This document shows positions 1-7,532 of a DNA stretch of 12,072 bases, piece by piece (position 1 is the stretch's first letter; the number at the start of each line of letters is the position of its first letter). The position numbers and the translations under genes are program-made. The stretch spans positions 1 to 12,072 of the forward strand of contig JWZX01000515.1 of NCBI GenBank assembly GCA_001275005.1, given 5' to 3'. A model generated the notes under the pieces. That model saw nothing but the letters and a program-made list of their open reading frames with translations. It was not told the DNA's origin and did not search any database. This DNA comes from Chrysochromulina tobinii. Lineage: Eukaryota; Haptophyta; Prymnesiales; Chrysochromulinaceae.

Positions 1-1
1 T

Positions 2-289
2 GGCGGTCGTGGTCGCGGAGGCGGCGGTGGCCGCGGCAGTGGCAGCTTCGAGACGACCACCAGCGAGTCGATGGGCGTCGATCTCGGCCTGAATCTCGGC
101 TCGTTGGGCGGCGGCAAGAACGCCAAGGGTGGGGGTGGCATGGGAAGGGGAGGGAAGGGCACCGCTTCAGGCAGCGACGCCAAAGGGGGAGGCGGTGGCA
201 AGCGCGGCGGAGGAAGTGAGGGCGGACGCGGCTCCAGCGTCTCGTCAAGCCGTTCTGATACTGCTGGCGGCTGGCGGCGAGAGGGGTGA
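2..289 (+). CDS. C-terminal part of a Gly-rich, RGG-like protein (5' partial)
   Basis: The frame is open from base 2 to a TGA at 287-289, and no start is needed inside the window, so this is probably the 3' end of a gene that begins upstream. The visible 95 residues start with a GGRGRGGGGGRGSGS stretch, pass through a short non-repetitive patch (ETTTSESMGVDLGLNLGSLGGG), then return to Gly/Lys/Ser-rich sequence and end in a Ser-rich segment. RGG/Gly-rich tails are typical of RNA-binding proteins such as fibrillarin, nucleolin or hnRNP types, but no RNA-binding domain is visible here, so the role is inference only. A GC-rich strand can stay open by chance, which lowers confidence. The gene is convergent with the HAD-type gene ending at 619. 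Confidence 0.45.
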   Translation, partial: GGRGRGGGGGRGSGSFETTTSESMGVDLGLNLGSLGGGKNAKGGGGMGRGGKGTASGSDAKGGGGGKRGGGSEGGRGSSVSSSRSDTAGGWRREG

Positions 290-618
290 CCACACGCAAC
301 AACAACAACAGCGACAACTCGCTCAGTTGGTTGACCGTCGCTGGACGCGGCAGCCCGTGCACCACCGATGCTCGACAACGTGTAAACTAACTTGTATGCC
401 GCGCTCGAGGGAGGGAGCGCGATCTGTGCGTTTCGAGTGTCTAAGCGTGTCTAAGGAGTGTCTAAGCCTCCCGTCCCATATGAGTCCCATATTATTTAGG
501 TCTAACAAGTAACATACGCTCTGCTCTGGCACTCAAATTCTTCGGAGATCGACCAGTGTCGCTGGTCCCGCCCGGTGTGCCGGATGACGCATTCAAAGTA
601 CCGGTAGGCGACTGGTTC
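290..618. other. Convergent intergenic region with short repeats
   Basis: This holds the presumed 3' flanks of two convergent genes. It contains a CAA run near 297-313, three copies of GTGTCTAAG (437-445, 447-455, 458-466) and a nearby repeated GTCCCATAT (from about 473). ACCGGTAGG lies near 600-608. I see no gene here. Confidence 0.5.
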
Positions 619-1503
619 TCACGACGTGTTCCGAATGCCGAGCATACGCATGAGCGCGGCGCCAAGATCCGCGTCGAGCGGTTGTGGCTGCGTCGTCGTC
701 GGCGGAGGCGACGCGCTCGTGACGACGCTCGAGGAGCCGACACTTGCCATGGATGGGCGCCATGCTGGGCGACGCTCTCGAAGAGCGCGCAGAATCTCGC
801 AGTCGGAGGTGCGCGTGAAGCCCTCAACGGCCTTCTCCTCTGCGAACAAACGGCCGACGGCCAGCCGGACATCCTCGGCATCGGCGACCGCCGCCAGCAC
901 GCGGCGCAGCGCGCCCTTGGGGCTGAGTGCGCCATGGCTGGCTGGGTCTGGGTCTGTGGGGCCTTGCCATTCAGTTGGATGGATGGCCGTGTGCGCGGGG
1001 TTCGCGACCACCTTGTACGGTGAGTCGTCCACAAGCAGCGTGTTGCTCGGTCCAAAGGGAGCGGCCCATGCACCCATCGACCATAGCCGAGAGAGCTCCT
1101 TGAGCATCAGGCGCCGCGTGCCCGAGATATCGTCTGGGTGCGCCTCGCCAGCATCGGTGCAGTGCGACTGGTCCAGGATGGCCATAGGCGGCGGCAGCCC
1201 AGCGAACGCCAGATCAACCATGGGCTGCACGTTTTTGGCTTGGGCTGTCGACCAGACGGCGATGGCAAAGTGCTGCGAACACCACGCCAGAAACTCTTGC
1301 GCGTTCGGACGGCGAAAGATGTGGAACTGGCCCACTGTAGCGTCGGGCGCGCACGGCAGCGAAGCCAGATCCACCTCTCCTTTGCGCACGCGCCAGAAGA
1401 GAAGTCCATTGAGATCGAGGACGAGGAGCTTCTTAGGCTTCCGCAGCCATCGAAGAGGCGGCATCGGGAGGGACTGCGGAGGGGGTGGTCTGTTGTCCGA
1501 CAT
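619..1503 (-). CDS. FCP1/NIF-type HAD-superfamily protein with a DLN motif
   Basis: A 294-aa protein. The ATG at 1503 is preferred over an in-frame GTG at 1524. The FCP1-homology (NLI-interacting factor) fold is recognisable. Motif I is LLVLDLNGLLFWR (nucleophile candidate Asp30), motif II is VWSTAQAK around Ser85/Thr86, a candidate motif III lysine is Lys135, and motif IV is LLVDDSPYK with Asp159/Asp160. Family members dephosphorylate phosphoserine, for example on the RNA polymerase II C-terminal domain, or act as inactive scaffolds such as Tim50. The second Asp of the usual DxDx(T/V) is Asn32, and that position normally supplies the general acid/base, so catalysis may be altered. Many plant and fungal relatives carry the same DLNG variant. 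The N-terminus is Pro-rich (residues 5-17) and the C-terminal 45 residues are low complexity. The gene lies 174 bp downstream of the P450 stop, in the same orientation. Confidence 0.82.
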   Translation of the reverse strand: MSDNRPPPPQSLPMPPLRWLRKPKKLLVLDLNGLLFWRVRKGEVDLASLPCAPDATVGQFHIFRRPNAQEFLAWCSQHFAIAVWSTAQAKNVQPMVDLAFAGLPPPMAILDQSHCTDAGEAHPDDISGTRRLMLKELSRLWSMGAWAAPFGPSNTLLVDDSPYKVVANPAHTAIHPTEWQGPTDPDPASHGALSPKGALRRVLAAVADAEDVRLAVGRLFAEEKAVEGFTRTSDCEILRALRERRPAWRPSMASVGSSSVVTSASPPPTTTQPQPLDADLGAALMRMLGIRNTS

Positions 1504-1677
1504 GTTCGTGATCCGAGCACACACTTGTGGTTCCAGATTTCGTCATTCACAACACGTCACGAAGGGAGAAGTCGTTTAACACATGCAGGCGGAGAGAGGC
1601 GAACCAGCCAACAGCAACATGAGCGAATGCGGCGAGACCCATTGTGCGCGCGCCGTGCAGCCAAATCTCGTCAAAGT
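1504..1677. promoter_or_regulatory. Spacer between the P450 stop and the HAD gene start
   Basis: This 174-bp gap must hold the P450 3' end and the HAD gene promoter on the minus strand. I see no TATA box or other clear element. The assignment is positional only. Confidence 0.3.
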
Positions 1678-4049
1678 TTACACGAGGGCTGGCTGGGGCG
1701 CCTGGAGATTAGGATCTTGCATCGGCGGCAGGTTCGTCTTCCCGGGGAAGCGCTCCTTGACCCTGCAGAAGAGGCCGGTGGCCGTGTGGATGGTGGCGGC
1801 CGACTTCATGCCGACCATGCCGATGGATTTGTCCGGATTCTTGGGGTCGAGCTTGTCGGGGTACACGGGGCCGTTGGGCATCTCGAGGTCGAATTCGAAC
1901 CGACGCAGCAGCATAGCGGCCGAGACCGCAGCCTCGAGCAGCGCGAACTGGTCGCCGACGCACTTGCGCGGCCCCGCTCCAAAGGGCATCATGGCGTGGT
2001 CGCTGGCAATCTCGAGGTTCTGCACCCAGAGTCCAGGCGGTCGGCGATTTGGGTCGTATCCCTTCCATCCTTTGACGGCCTCGTTGAAAAACGGCCGGTC
2101 CCAGCGCTGCGGATCGAAGACGTCGGGGTGTTCCCACAGCTGCGGGGACCGTCCCATGTTGTACGTCGAGATGAAGAGATCATTCGCGCGCGCGAGCTTC
2201 GAGCCGCCCTCGATGCCCGTGCCGCCCTCGGGCCACGTGTCTTCTTCGAGCGCGCACCGAATGAAGAGCGGCGGAGCGGGCCACATGCGCAACGTCTCGG
2301 CAAGCACCTTTTGGAGCTCGGGCATGTTCTCGATGTCTTCGAAGGTGGCGTAGCGGTCACCGATGACGGCATCAATCTCAGCCTGGACGGTTCTGAGAGC
2401 CGCCGGATGCTGCGAGAGCGCGTACGTCATCCAGGTGAGCACGGCAGCGGTCGTCTCGTGCCCGGCGATGAGCAGCGTAATCAAGTCGTCGCGCATCTGC
2501 TTATTGTCCACCTCCTCGCCGCGCAGGTCGATGAGGAAGCGCAGCATCGAAGGGTCGCTCACCTGCGAGACGCGCGCGCCCAGACGTTCTCAGAGACGTT
2601 CTCAGAGACGTTCTCAGAGACGTAATCAGAGACGTAATCAGTGAGGGAATCAGTGAGGTGACCAGCGAGCCGAGGGCACAAGTGTCATCTCTCACGGGAC
2701 GCACATCCAAGCGCTACCCAAGTGCAGACTCCAAGTGCCGACTCCAAGTGCCATCAACCATGAACCATCGCAGATAGCCATCCAAGCACGCTCTCATACA
2801 AAGGACAGGCGGCCATCGCTCCTAAATAGGAACTGTTGTCACGTGGCCACGTTCACCTTCGAGTAGTCCTTATTCTTGAGGTCCTTGCGCAATCAGATGG
2901 CACTCAGAGGGCACTCAGAGGGCACTCAGACGCACTCAGACCGCTCACCTTCGAGTAGTCCTTATTCTTGAGGTCCTCGAGCTCCGCGGGATTGCGCGAC
3001 TCGAGGCACTGGTCGATCAGCCGGTAGAGGACGTTGTTGAGCAGGTCCATGTCCTTGTTGAACTCGACGAGGCGCGGGATCAGCTGGTTCGCGCCGGGGA
3101 TCTTCCAGTAGGGCGCGGGCGTCAGAGCACGGTGCTCCACCTCGCCAAGCGTTCGGATGGCCGCCTTGACCACTGGGGATTCGTCATTGACGGAGCCGAA
3201 CTCATAGTTGAAGACGGCCTTGCCGATGACGTCGAGGGCGAGCGAGCCGTACCGCTCCTCCATGTCGAGGATCGCACCTTTCTTAGACGCCTGCAGCAGC
3301 TGAGGGATCAGCGCCGCATTCGCCTGCCCGAATTCGCTCACCATGCGCCGTAGGTAGAGCTTGTGGAAGCCGGGCGCGATGGCACGCCGCCGCTTGGACC
3401 ACGTCTCCTTGTCGGCAGGGATGAGGCCCTTGCCCATGATGTCCTCGAGCACCAGCGACAGGGCCCCCTTGTCGTAGTTGTCGTTGTTGTCGCGCAGGAT
3501 GTGGCGTGCGACCACCGGGTCGTTGACGACCATGAAGGACTTTGGTCCGAAGCACATCTTGTACACGGAGCCGTACCGGTCGAAGTAGGTCTTCAGGGCG
3601 AGAAAGATGGCCTGGAAGTCGAGCCCCTCGACGTCCGCCGCCGCGAGCGGCGCCTTGTCCGGCGCGGGGATGTTGCCGAAGATCTGCTCAATATTGGTCT
3701 TGAATGTGCGCGCCACATCGCCCAGGCCCAGCGGCTCGCCCTTCTTGCCCGCACGCAGGAACGGCATCGCGTCCCAGAACCAGTCCCAGATGGCTGGCAG
3801 CGGTTCCGGCTCCTTGGTTTCGCTCAGCAGGATCGTCCGTGCCAGCGACTTGGACATCGCGATCGGCATGTTGTTGATCCACATGTCGAGCGTCGGCTCC
3901 TCGGGAATGAGATCATTGTTCTTAGTCTTGGTCTGTGCCGGTTTCTCGGCGAGGCTCACGGAAGCGCGGGGGACGACCGCGGCACGCTGCAACGGCGCGC
4001 CCACGTGCAGGCCCAGGAGCGCAGGCACGAGCACCATCGGCCACATCAT
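1678..4049 (-). CDS. CYP97: Cytochrome P450, CYP97 family (carotenoid ring hydroxylase), two exons
   Basis: Exon 1 is 4049-2949 (367 codons) and exon 2 is 2562-1678 (294 codons plus stop), joined in phase 0 to give 661 aa, a normal length for CYP97 with a leader. CYP97 enzymes hydroxylate the beta or epsilon rings of carotenes in the plastid. Seen in the protein: a hydrophobic start (MMWPMVLVPALLGLHVG) then a basic Ala/Ser stretch, fitting signal plus transit peptide; helix C WSKRRRAIAPGFH; I-helix AGHETTAAVLTW (about 400-411) with the CYP97-like ETT; ExxR as ETLR (456-459); FDPQRW (about 516-521); and heme loop PFGAGPRKCVG with Cys568. All catalytic motifs are intact. The junction reads KDYSK/VSDPSMLRF, as expected from the family. 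The gene diverges from the SURNod19-like gene. The family call is firm; ring specificity and subfamily cannot be read from sequence alone. Confidence 0.93.
2582..2665. repeat. 12-bp minisatellite inside the CYP97 intron, 7 units
   Basis: Three identical units of AGACGTTCTCAG (2582-2617) are followed by two of AGACGTAATCAG (2618-2641), then two diverged units, TGAGGGAATCAG and TGAGGTGACCAG. The gradient from perfect to diverged suggests stepwise expansion. The array lies within 20 nt of the 3' splice site, and the unit change creates repeated CTGATTACGT on the transcribed strand. Confidence 0.9.
2718..2755. repeat. 13-bp tandem repeat inside the CYP97 intron, about 3 units
   Basis: The units are CCAAGTGCAGACT, CCAAGTGCCGACT and a partial CCAAGTGCCATC. 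Confidence 0.8.
2853..2885 (-). repeat. Intronic copy of the end of CYP97 exon 1
   Basis: These 33 bases are identical to 2945-2977, which hold the last 29 nt of exon 1 plus the GTGA of the splice donor. The copy is 92 bp downstream in the transcript. It is preceded by AAG and followed by GTGAAC, so it looks like a potential 27-nt cassette encoding DLKNKDYSK in frame. It is either a pseudo-exon, a tandem microexon or a duplication scar. Confidence 0.85.
2899..2941. repeat. 11-bp tandem repeat inside the CYP97 intron, 4 units
   Basis: Units of GGCACTCAGAG: two exact copies, one ending in C, and one with a changed first base. The array sits between the donor at 2948 and the intronic exon copy at 2853-2885. 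Confidence 0.85.
2945..2977 (-). repeat. Exon 1 end and donor, parent copy of the 33-bp duplication
   Basis: The true exon 1 end and GTGA donor, repeated exactly at 2853-2885. Confidence 0.85.
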
Positions 4050-4242
4050 CCTCCTAGAGGGAGAATGTCCGAGATGAGGGGCTCTTCGCGGAGGTCATTC
4101 ACGCCGAAAGTTTCGAGTGCCGTTGCGCGACGAACCGCGATTGTGAGCCCTGCTCAATTGACTCCTTCAATCGTCGAACTCACGGTCTCGTCAAACTTGA
4201 AAGAGAGTTTCGTTCCTAAAAGTAGTCATTGTGTGCATAGAA
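4050..4242. promoter_or_regulatory. Divergent (bidirectional) promoter region
   Basis: 193 bp separate the start codons of the CYP97 gene (minus) and the SURNod19-like gene (plus), so both promoters and both 5' UTRs must fit here unless a 5' UTR intron exists. I see no clear TATA box and no known response element. A head-to-head pair this close is often co-regulated; that is inference. Confidence 0.5.
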
Positions 4243-5851
4243 ATGGAGGTTCACGCCGTATTGCTCTTCGCACTCGCTGCGAACATGAATGGGGACTACT
4301 TAATCACGCGCACGAGCGTGATCGGCGCCGCCGGTGCCGTCGGCGACTACGCGGCCCGCGGGCACGAGTACTTTGACGTCTATTCCCCACCGATCACGTC
4401 ACAGTACGGCGAGACCTTTTGGACCAAGATGGACGACGTGCCGCTCCCCAAGGAGATTGTGGAGCGCTTCGCGGATGGCGTGATCGCCGTAACGGGGTAT
4501 GAGATGGATCAGGTCACTGACGATGGTCTGTCGATCGGGTACAACCGCGTGTACAACCACCACTACGGCGCCTTCCTCGTCGGCGCGGGCTCCTCGCTAC
4601 GGAAAATGCCGTGCGGCCTTCGTGACTACCACATGGGATGCATGATGAACGGCGAGCCCAGCATGTGGATGGCCGTGCCACACGACTCGAACGAGGACGT
4701 GCCCTCCTCCCAGTTCTTCTCCGAGGGCAACGGCGGCGAGAGCCGCAAGTCCTTTCACGGTTACCCGGACGGCTACGCCCAGCTAGTGGCCCGCCCGCGT
4801 AACTTTTCGCTCATACCGATGCAGATCGACACGTGGAACCGCGACACGCCCGTGCACGACCACGACTACATCGCCGGCCCGCTCCCCCGCGCGGCGCAGA
4901 GCCCCCCAGGCAGCGTCTACAGCGGACTTCTCGAATGCCCGTGCACGGATCGCATTACCAAGGTCAACGGCTCCATCTGCTCACTCGAGGGTGGATGCTG
5001 GAAATGGCCGAGCACGGCGGGGCAGAGCATCACGGGCGACTTTTGTCCCGACGAGCCGCTCAGCCAGCTCAAGGCTGTGGGGAACCGTATCTGCTCCCTC
5101 GACACGTACCCGGGAGGGCAGATGTGCTGCCCTCACAAGTCGATCTTGCTCGACAAGGATCAAGACCCCTGGCCGGGCAAGCTACTCACGTATCGGATGA
5201 AGTTCCGCTTCTGGTTCCAGCCGTGGCGCCCGCCCGCTGCCGTCGCCGCGCGCCTCGCCCCCCGCCCGCCTCGGCGCCCCCAACCCTCCCGCCGCCGCCA
5301 GCCACGCCAACCTGGTCCGCTTCTATTGGCAAACCGAATCCTTCGCAGGCGAGTATGACGTTCCGCGCGGCGCCGACTCACTCGGCCACGACCGCGGCGC
5401 GACGACGTACAGCGAGGCCGAAGGGTACGTGTACACGATTGCGTCCGAGTGGCCGGCGGCGGACTCAGTTTACGGCTGCGACCCCACTCGCCAGAAATGC
5501 GTGCCGGACGGCACGAACGGCTTCGAGCTCGTGTACGCTGGTGGGCACTGCCACGCACCCAATTGCATCTCGCTCGAGCTCACGATCAAGGAGACGGGCG
5601 AGCTCCTCTGCCTGCAGCGCCCCGTGCGGGGAAACGGCTCGCTCACAGACCCCTTCGACGATATGGGCTACATCACACTCCCACCTTGCCTTTGGGGCCG
5701 CGACGGCGAAGGCGGTGGGCGCGCGCTGCCGCCTCGCCCACGCGTGCCGCTCAATGCGACGCTGCGCTCCGTCTGCCGCCAGAACTCGACCATCGGCCAC
5801 TATGGCCAGATGGCGAGCTGGCAGATGCGCGGCGTCTTCTACTACGACTGA
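4243..5851 (+). CDS. SURNod19-family secreted protein (stress up-regulated Nod 19-like), two exons
   Basis: Exon 1 is 4243-5222 and exon 2 is 5302-5851, giving 509 aa. The ATG at 4243 gives a short hydrophobic N-terminus (AVLLFALAA) fitting a secretory signal. An in-frame GTG at 4231 is less likely. Landmarks follow the plant SURNod19 order: VIAVTGYEMDQV (80-91), YNHHYGAFLVG (104-114), GGESRKSFHGYPDGYAQLV (164-182), LLECPCTDRI (229-238), GGQMCCPHKS (291-300), LTYRMKFRFWFQ (315-326), EYDVP (345-349), VYAGGHCHAPNC (404-415), MGYITLPPCLWG (448-459) and GHYGQMASWQMRGVFYY (492-508). Cys is frequent, suggesting disulfides and an extracellular or lumenal site. The biochemical role of the family is not established to my knowledge. 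The HH...HxH...M pattern resembles copper type II monooxygenases. It is divergently paired with CYP97. Confidence 0.8.
5223..5301 (+). other. Probable 79-nt phase-2 intron of the SURNod19-like gene
   Basis: The frame of exon 1 (ending FRFWFQ) and that of exon 2 (HANLVRFYWQT) differ by one base. Removing 5223-5301 (GTGGCG at the donor, a C-rich tract and CCGCCAG at the acceptor) restores one frame with a split Pro codon and no stop. The donor lacks the usual preceding AG. The other explanation is a frameshift in this extremely C-rich stretch. Confidence 0.7.
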
Positions 5852-6597
5852 TTGACGCATCTTCAGCGTGTGGAACGAATGTAGCGAGTGTCCGCCCTGG
5901 AGGTGGTGAGTGTCTCATCATGCTTCAACGGGCATCACTTTATCAAGAGGACGGCGCGACGAGATCGCGCGTGTACGTGTACACGTGTTATTGGAGAAGT
6001 GTGTTTGTTTGCATCCGTCGATATGCCATAGCCCTTTGCCTTTTAGCGCGCGTGCGCAGCTCGTGTGCACAGTGAGCGACTTCCGACTTCACCCGCCGCA
6101 GACAAAGACATCCCCGGCTTCCCCCCCGCCCGCCCGCCGCGCGCCTCGCCCGAGGCGCCCTGGAGCGGCCGCCGAGCGCGCCCCAAGCACACGACATCAA
6201 GATGTGCCACGCAAACAAGGATTCGGCAAGGATGGACCCGCGTATGGCGACTGGACCGCGTACTTGCCGGAATCGTACCGCTCAGCTCTGAGGCGAGGAC
6301 ATGCGATGTCCGATGAGCATTAATGATCAAACCTAGCACCGCCGCCCAGTTCACTTGTTGAGCTTGATCGCCACATGGAGGGCCCTTCTAGCGAGCACGG
6401 CACAGCCCGCCTGCTTGGCCATCGAGGCCGTTGGCTTTCCAGAGGCGACGGTGACGGCGGCGGCGGAGGTGGAGGCGGTCTGGGCGGCGTCAGCCACGCC
6501 CATGCACCAGTCTCCGTTCTCGTGCCACGTTTGCGCACGCGGTAAGCAAACTTAATCTGGGTCCGCTTGCTTGGGCCAGTCTTTGTGGCGTAGCCCG
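5852..6597. other. 746-bp stretch without a supported gene
   Basis: The presumed 3' flank of the SURNod19-like gene plus the downstream flank of the minus-strand ORF ending at 6598. It is GC-rich, with a C-rich tract at about 6119-6165 and a purine-rich GGC/GGA run at about 6448-6485. A plus-strand frame from 6102 to a TAA at 6321-6323, preceded by an acceptor-like CCGCCGCAG, gives 73 residues whose second half looks protein-like (PAYGDWTAYLPESYRSAL). No partner exon or start can be identified. Confidence 0.35.
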
Positions 6598-7278
6598 CTA
6601 GGAATCCCTAGCCGCAAGCGCGGCAAACTCCTGGTGACACGCATCGAAGCCGGCGCCACCCGGAGCGTACGCACGTTCGGCTGCCCGCCGCCAGGCAAGC
6701 ATCAAAGGGCCGATTACACGACTGACCATCCGCCAGCGAGCCATGGGAGATCGACCGAATTGGGCCTCAGTCAGGTAACATTGAAACCTAGCCTGATAGT
6801 GAGAGTCGTTCCCATACGACGTGATGCAAATCCGCCACTTTGAGGATGTCACTGCAGAAGTGAAAGAGGCATACGCAAATCCATCCTCACTGCGGCTTCT
6901 CCAGTAATGGACCTCAGAGCCTTGCACGCGTACGAACTGTCCCTTGGAACTGTCCCACGACTCCAAGTGAGCGTCGTCAAATCCGTAATGCGGGTTACTG
7001 GCCACTCGCCAGTGAGTAAAGGTCTGTGGCTTTTGCATATCCACTGAGAGCATGTACGGCATCGACTGCGAGTTTGGCCCATCGAACGCAAACGCTGAGT
7101 TCTGCTTCCCAGCTTTAGCACCCAGCGGCTCCGCAGAGGTACCGCAAAACACACTTGCCGGATCGTCCAGATCATATGCGCCTGCATTTGCGTACTTGCG
7201 AGAGTGGTCGAGCACCGTCCACCCTTCGCCAGCTCCAGAGAAGTAAGTGATCCCTGATACCTTGGAGACCTCCGTCAT
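6598..7278 (-). CDS. Uncharacterised protein, possible F5/8C (discoidin-like) domain
   Basis: A 226-aa ORF. The ATG at 7278 has a TAG two codons upstream in frame, so either this is the start or an exon begins here (TTCATAG/CTG is acceptor-like). I do not recognise the protein with certainty. Residues 15-172 read like one jelly-roll domain: WTVLDHS near the start, then THWRVASNPHYGFDDAHLESW (89-109), with an aromatic strand then a small-residue loop, and KWRICITSYGNDSHYQARF (147-165), comparable to the closing strands of F5/8C or galactose-binding-like folds. The last 50 residues are Arg/Ala-rich and could be intron read-through. There is no signal peptide at the chosen start. Third codon positions are visibly more AT-rich than in the CYP97 gene, hinting at lower expression, a different age or another origin. 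Confidence 0.5.
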   Translation of the reverse strand: MTEVSKVSGITYFSGAGEGWTVLDHSRKYANAGAYDLDDPASVFCGTSAEPLGAKAGKQNSAFAFDGPNSQSMPYMLSVDMQKPQTFTHWRVASNPHYGFDDAHLESWDSSKGQFVRVQGSEVHYWRSRSEDGFAYASFTSAVTSSKWRICITSYGNDSHYQARFQCYLTEAQFGRSPMARWRMVSRVIGPLMLAWRRAAERAYAPGGAGFDACHQEFAALAARDS

Positions 7279-7483
7279 CAGCTATGAACCTACTCGTGCA
7301 CAAGCGGGCGTCAAGAAGTGGAAGCACGCGGACATGGAGAGGAGCACGTGCACGGAGAGTGGAAGCCGCACGCGCACCTCAAATACCAAGGACGAGGGCA
7401 GCGTCAGAGAGGACAGTGTCTGTCACCGAGCGCAGCGCGCGCGCGCGCTCGAGAGATGCCGCAGATGATGCCGCGCGCTTAGA

Positions 7484-7507
7484 AAAGAAAGCGCGCTCGC
7501 TTTCTTT
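7484..7507. repeat. Inverted repeat, 10-bp stem and 4-nt loop
   Basis: Left arm AAAGAAAGCG (7484-7493), loop CGCT, right arm CGCTTTCTTT (7498-7507). It directly abuts the AAGTC array, and could be a transcript 3'-end structure or a simple repeat product. Confidence 0.7.
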
Positions 7508-7508
7508 A

Positions 7509-7532
7509 AAGTCAAGTCAAGTCAAGTCAAGT
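7509..7532. repeat. Pentanucleotide AAGTC microsatellite, about 4.8 units
   Basis: A perfect AAGTC run. The same pentamer recurs at 7812-7826 and in both arms of the inverted repeat at 8902-8944, but I noticed no comparable run elsewhere in the window. Confidence 0.85.

Larger units (their letters stand above)
2563..2948 (-). other. Spliceosomal intron of the CYP97 gene
   Basis: A 386-nt phase-0 intron. On the minus strand the donor is AAG/GTGAGCGG at 2949/2948 and the acceptor is TCTCGCAG/GTGAGCGAC at 2563/2562. Reading through exon 1 meets a stop after 14 codons, so removal is required. CTGAT/CTGAG motifs suitable as branch sites recur through it. The intron carries three separate small tandem arrays and a copy of the end of exon 1. 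Confidence 0.88.

Noticed and set aside
626-1579. Plus-strand frame of 317 codons opposite the HAD gene
   Set aside because: Antisense shadow in GC-rich coding DNA; the minus strand carries the recognisable HAD motifs.
1138-2625. Long plus-strand frame of about 495 codons opposite the HAD and P450 genes
   Set aside because: It is the antisense shadow of two genes with clear domain motifs, and its own translation is Arg/His-rich with no motif.
2582-2665. CRISPR-like array
   Set aside because: Units are contiguous 12-mers with no spacers, lie inside a eukaryotic intron, and there are no cas genes.
3363-4376. Plus-strand frame of 337 codons opposite CYP97 exon 1
   Set aside because: Antisense shadow running through the P450 start and the divergent promoter; no protein-like segment.
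4833-5855. Third-frame ORF of 340 codons across the SURNod19-like gene
   Set aside because: Overlaps both exons in another frame and is rich in Arg/Pro/Ser without motifs; the exon frames carry the family landmarks.
6320-6538. Minus-strand 72-codon Pro-run ORF
   Set aside because: Pure trinucleotide composition effect (GGC/GGA run on the other strand); no supporting context.
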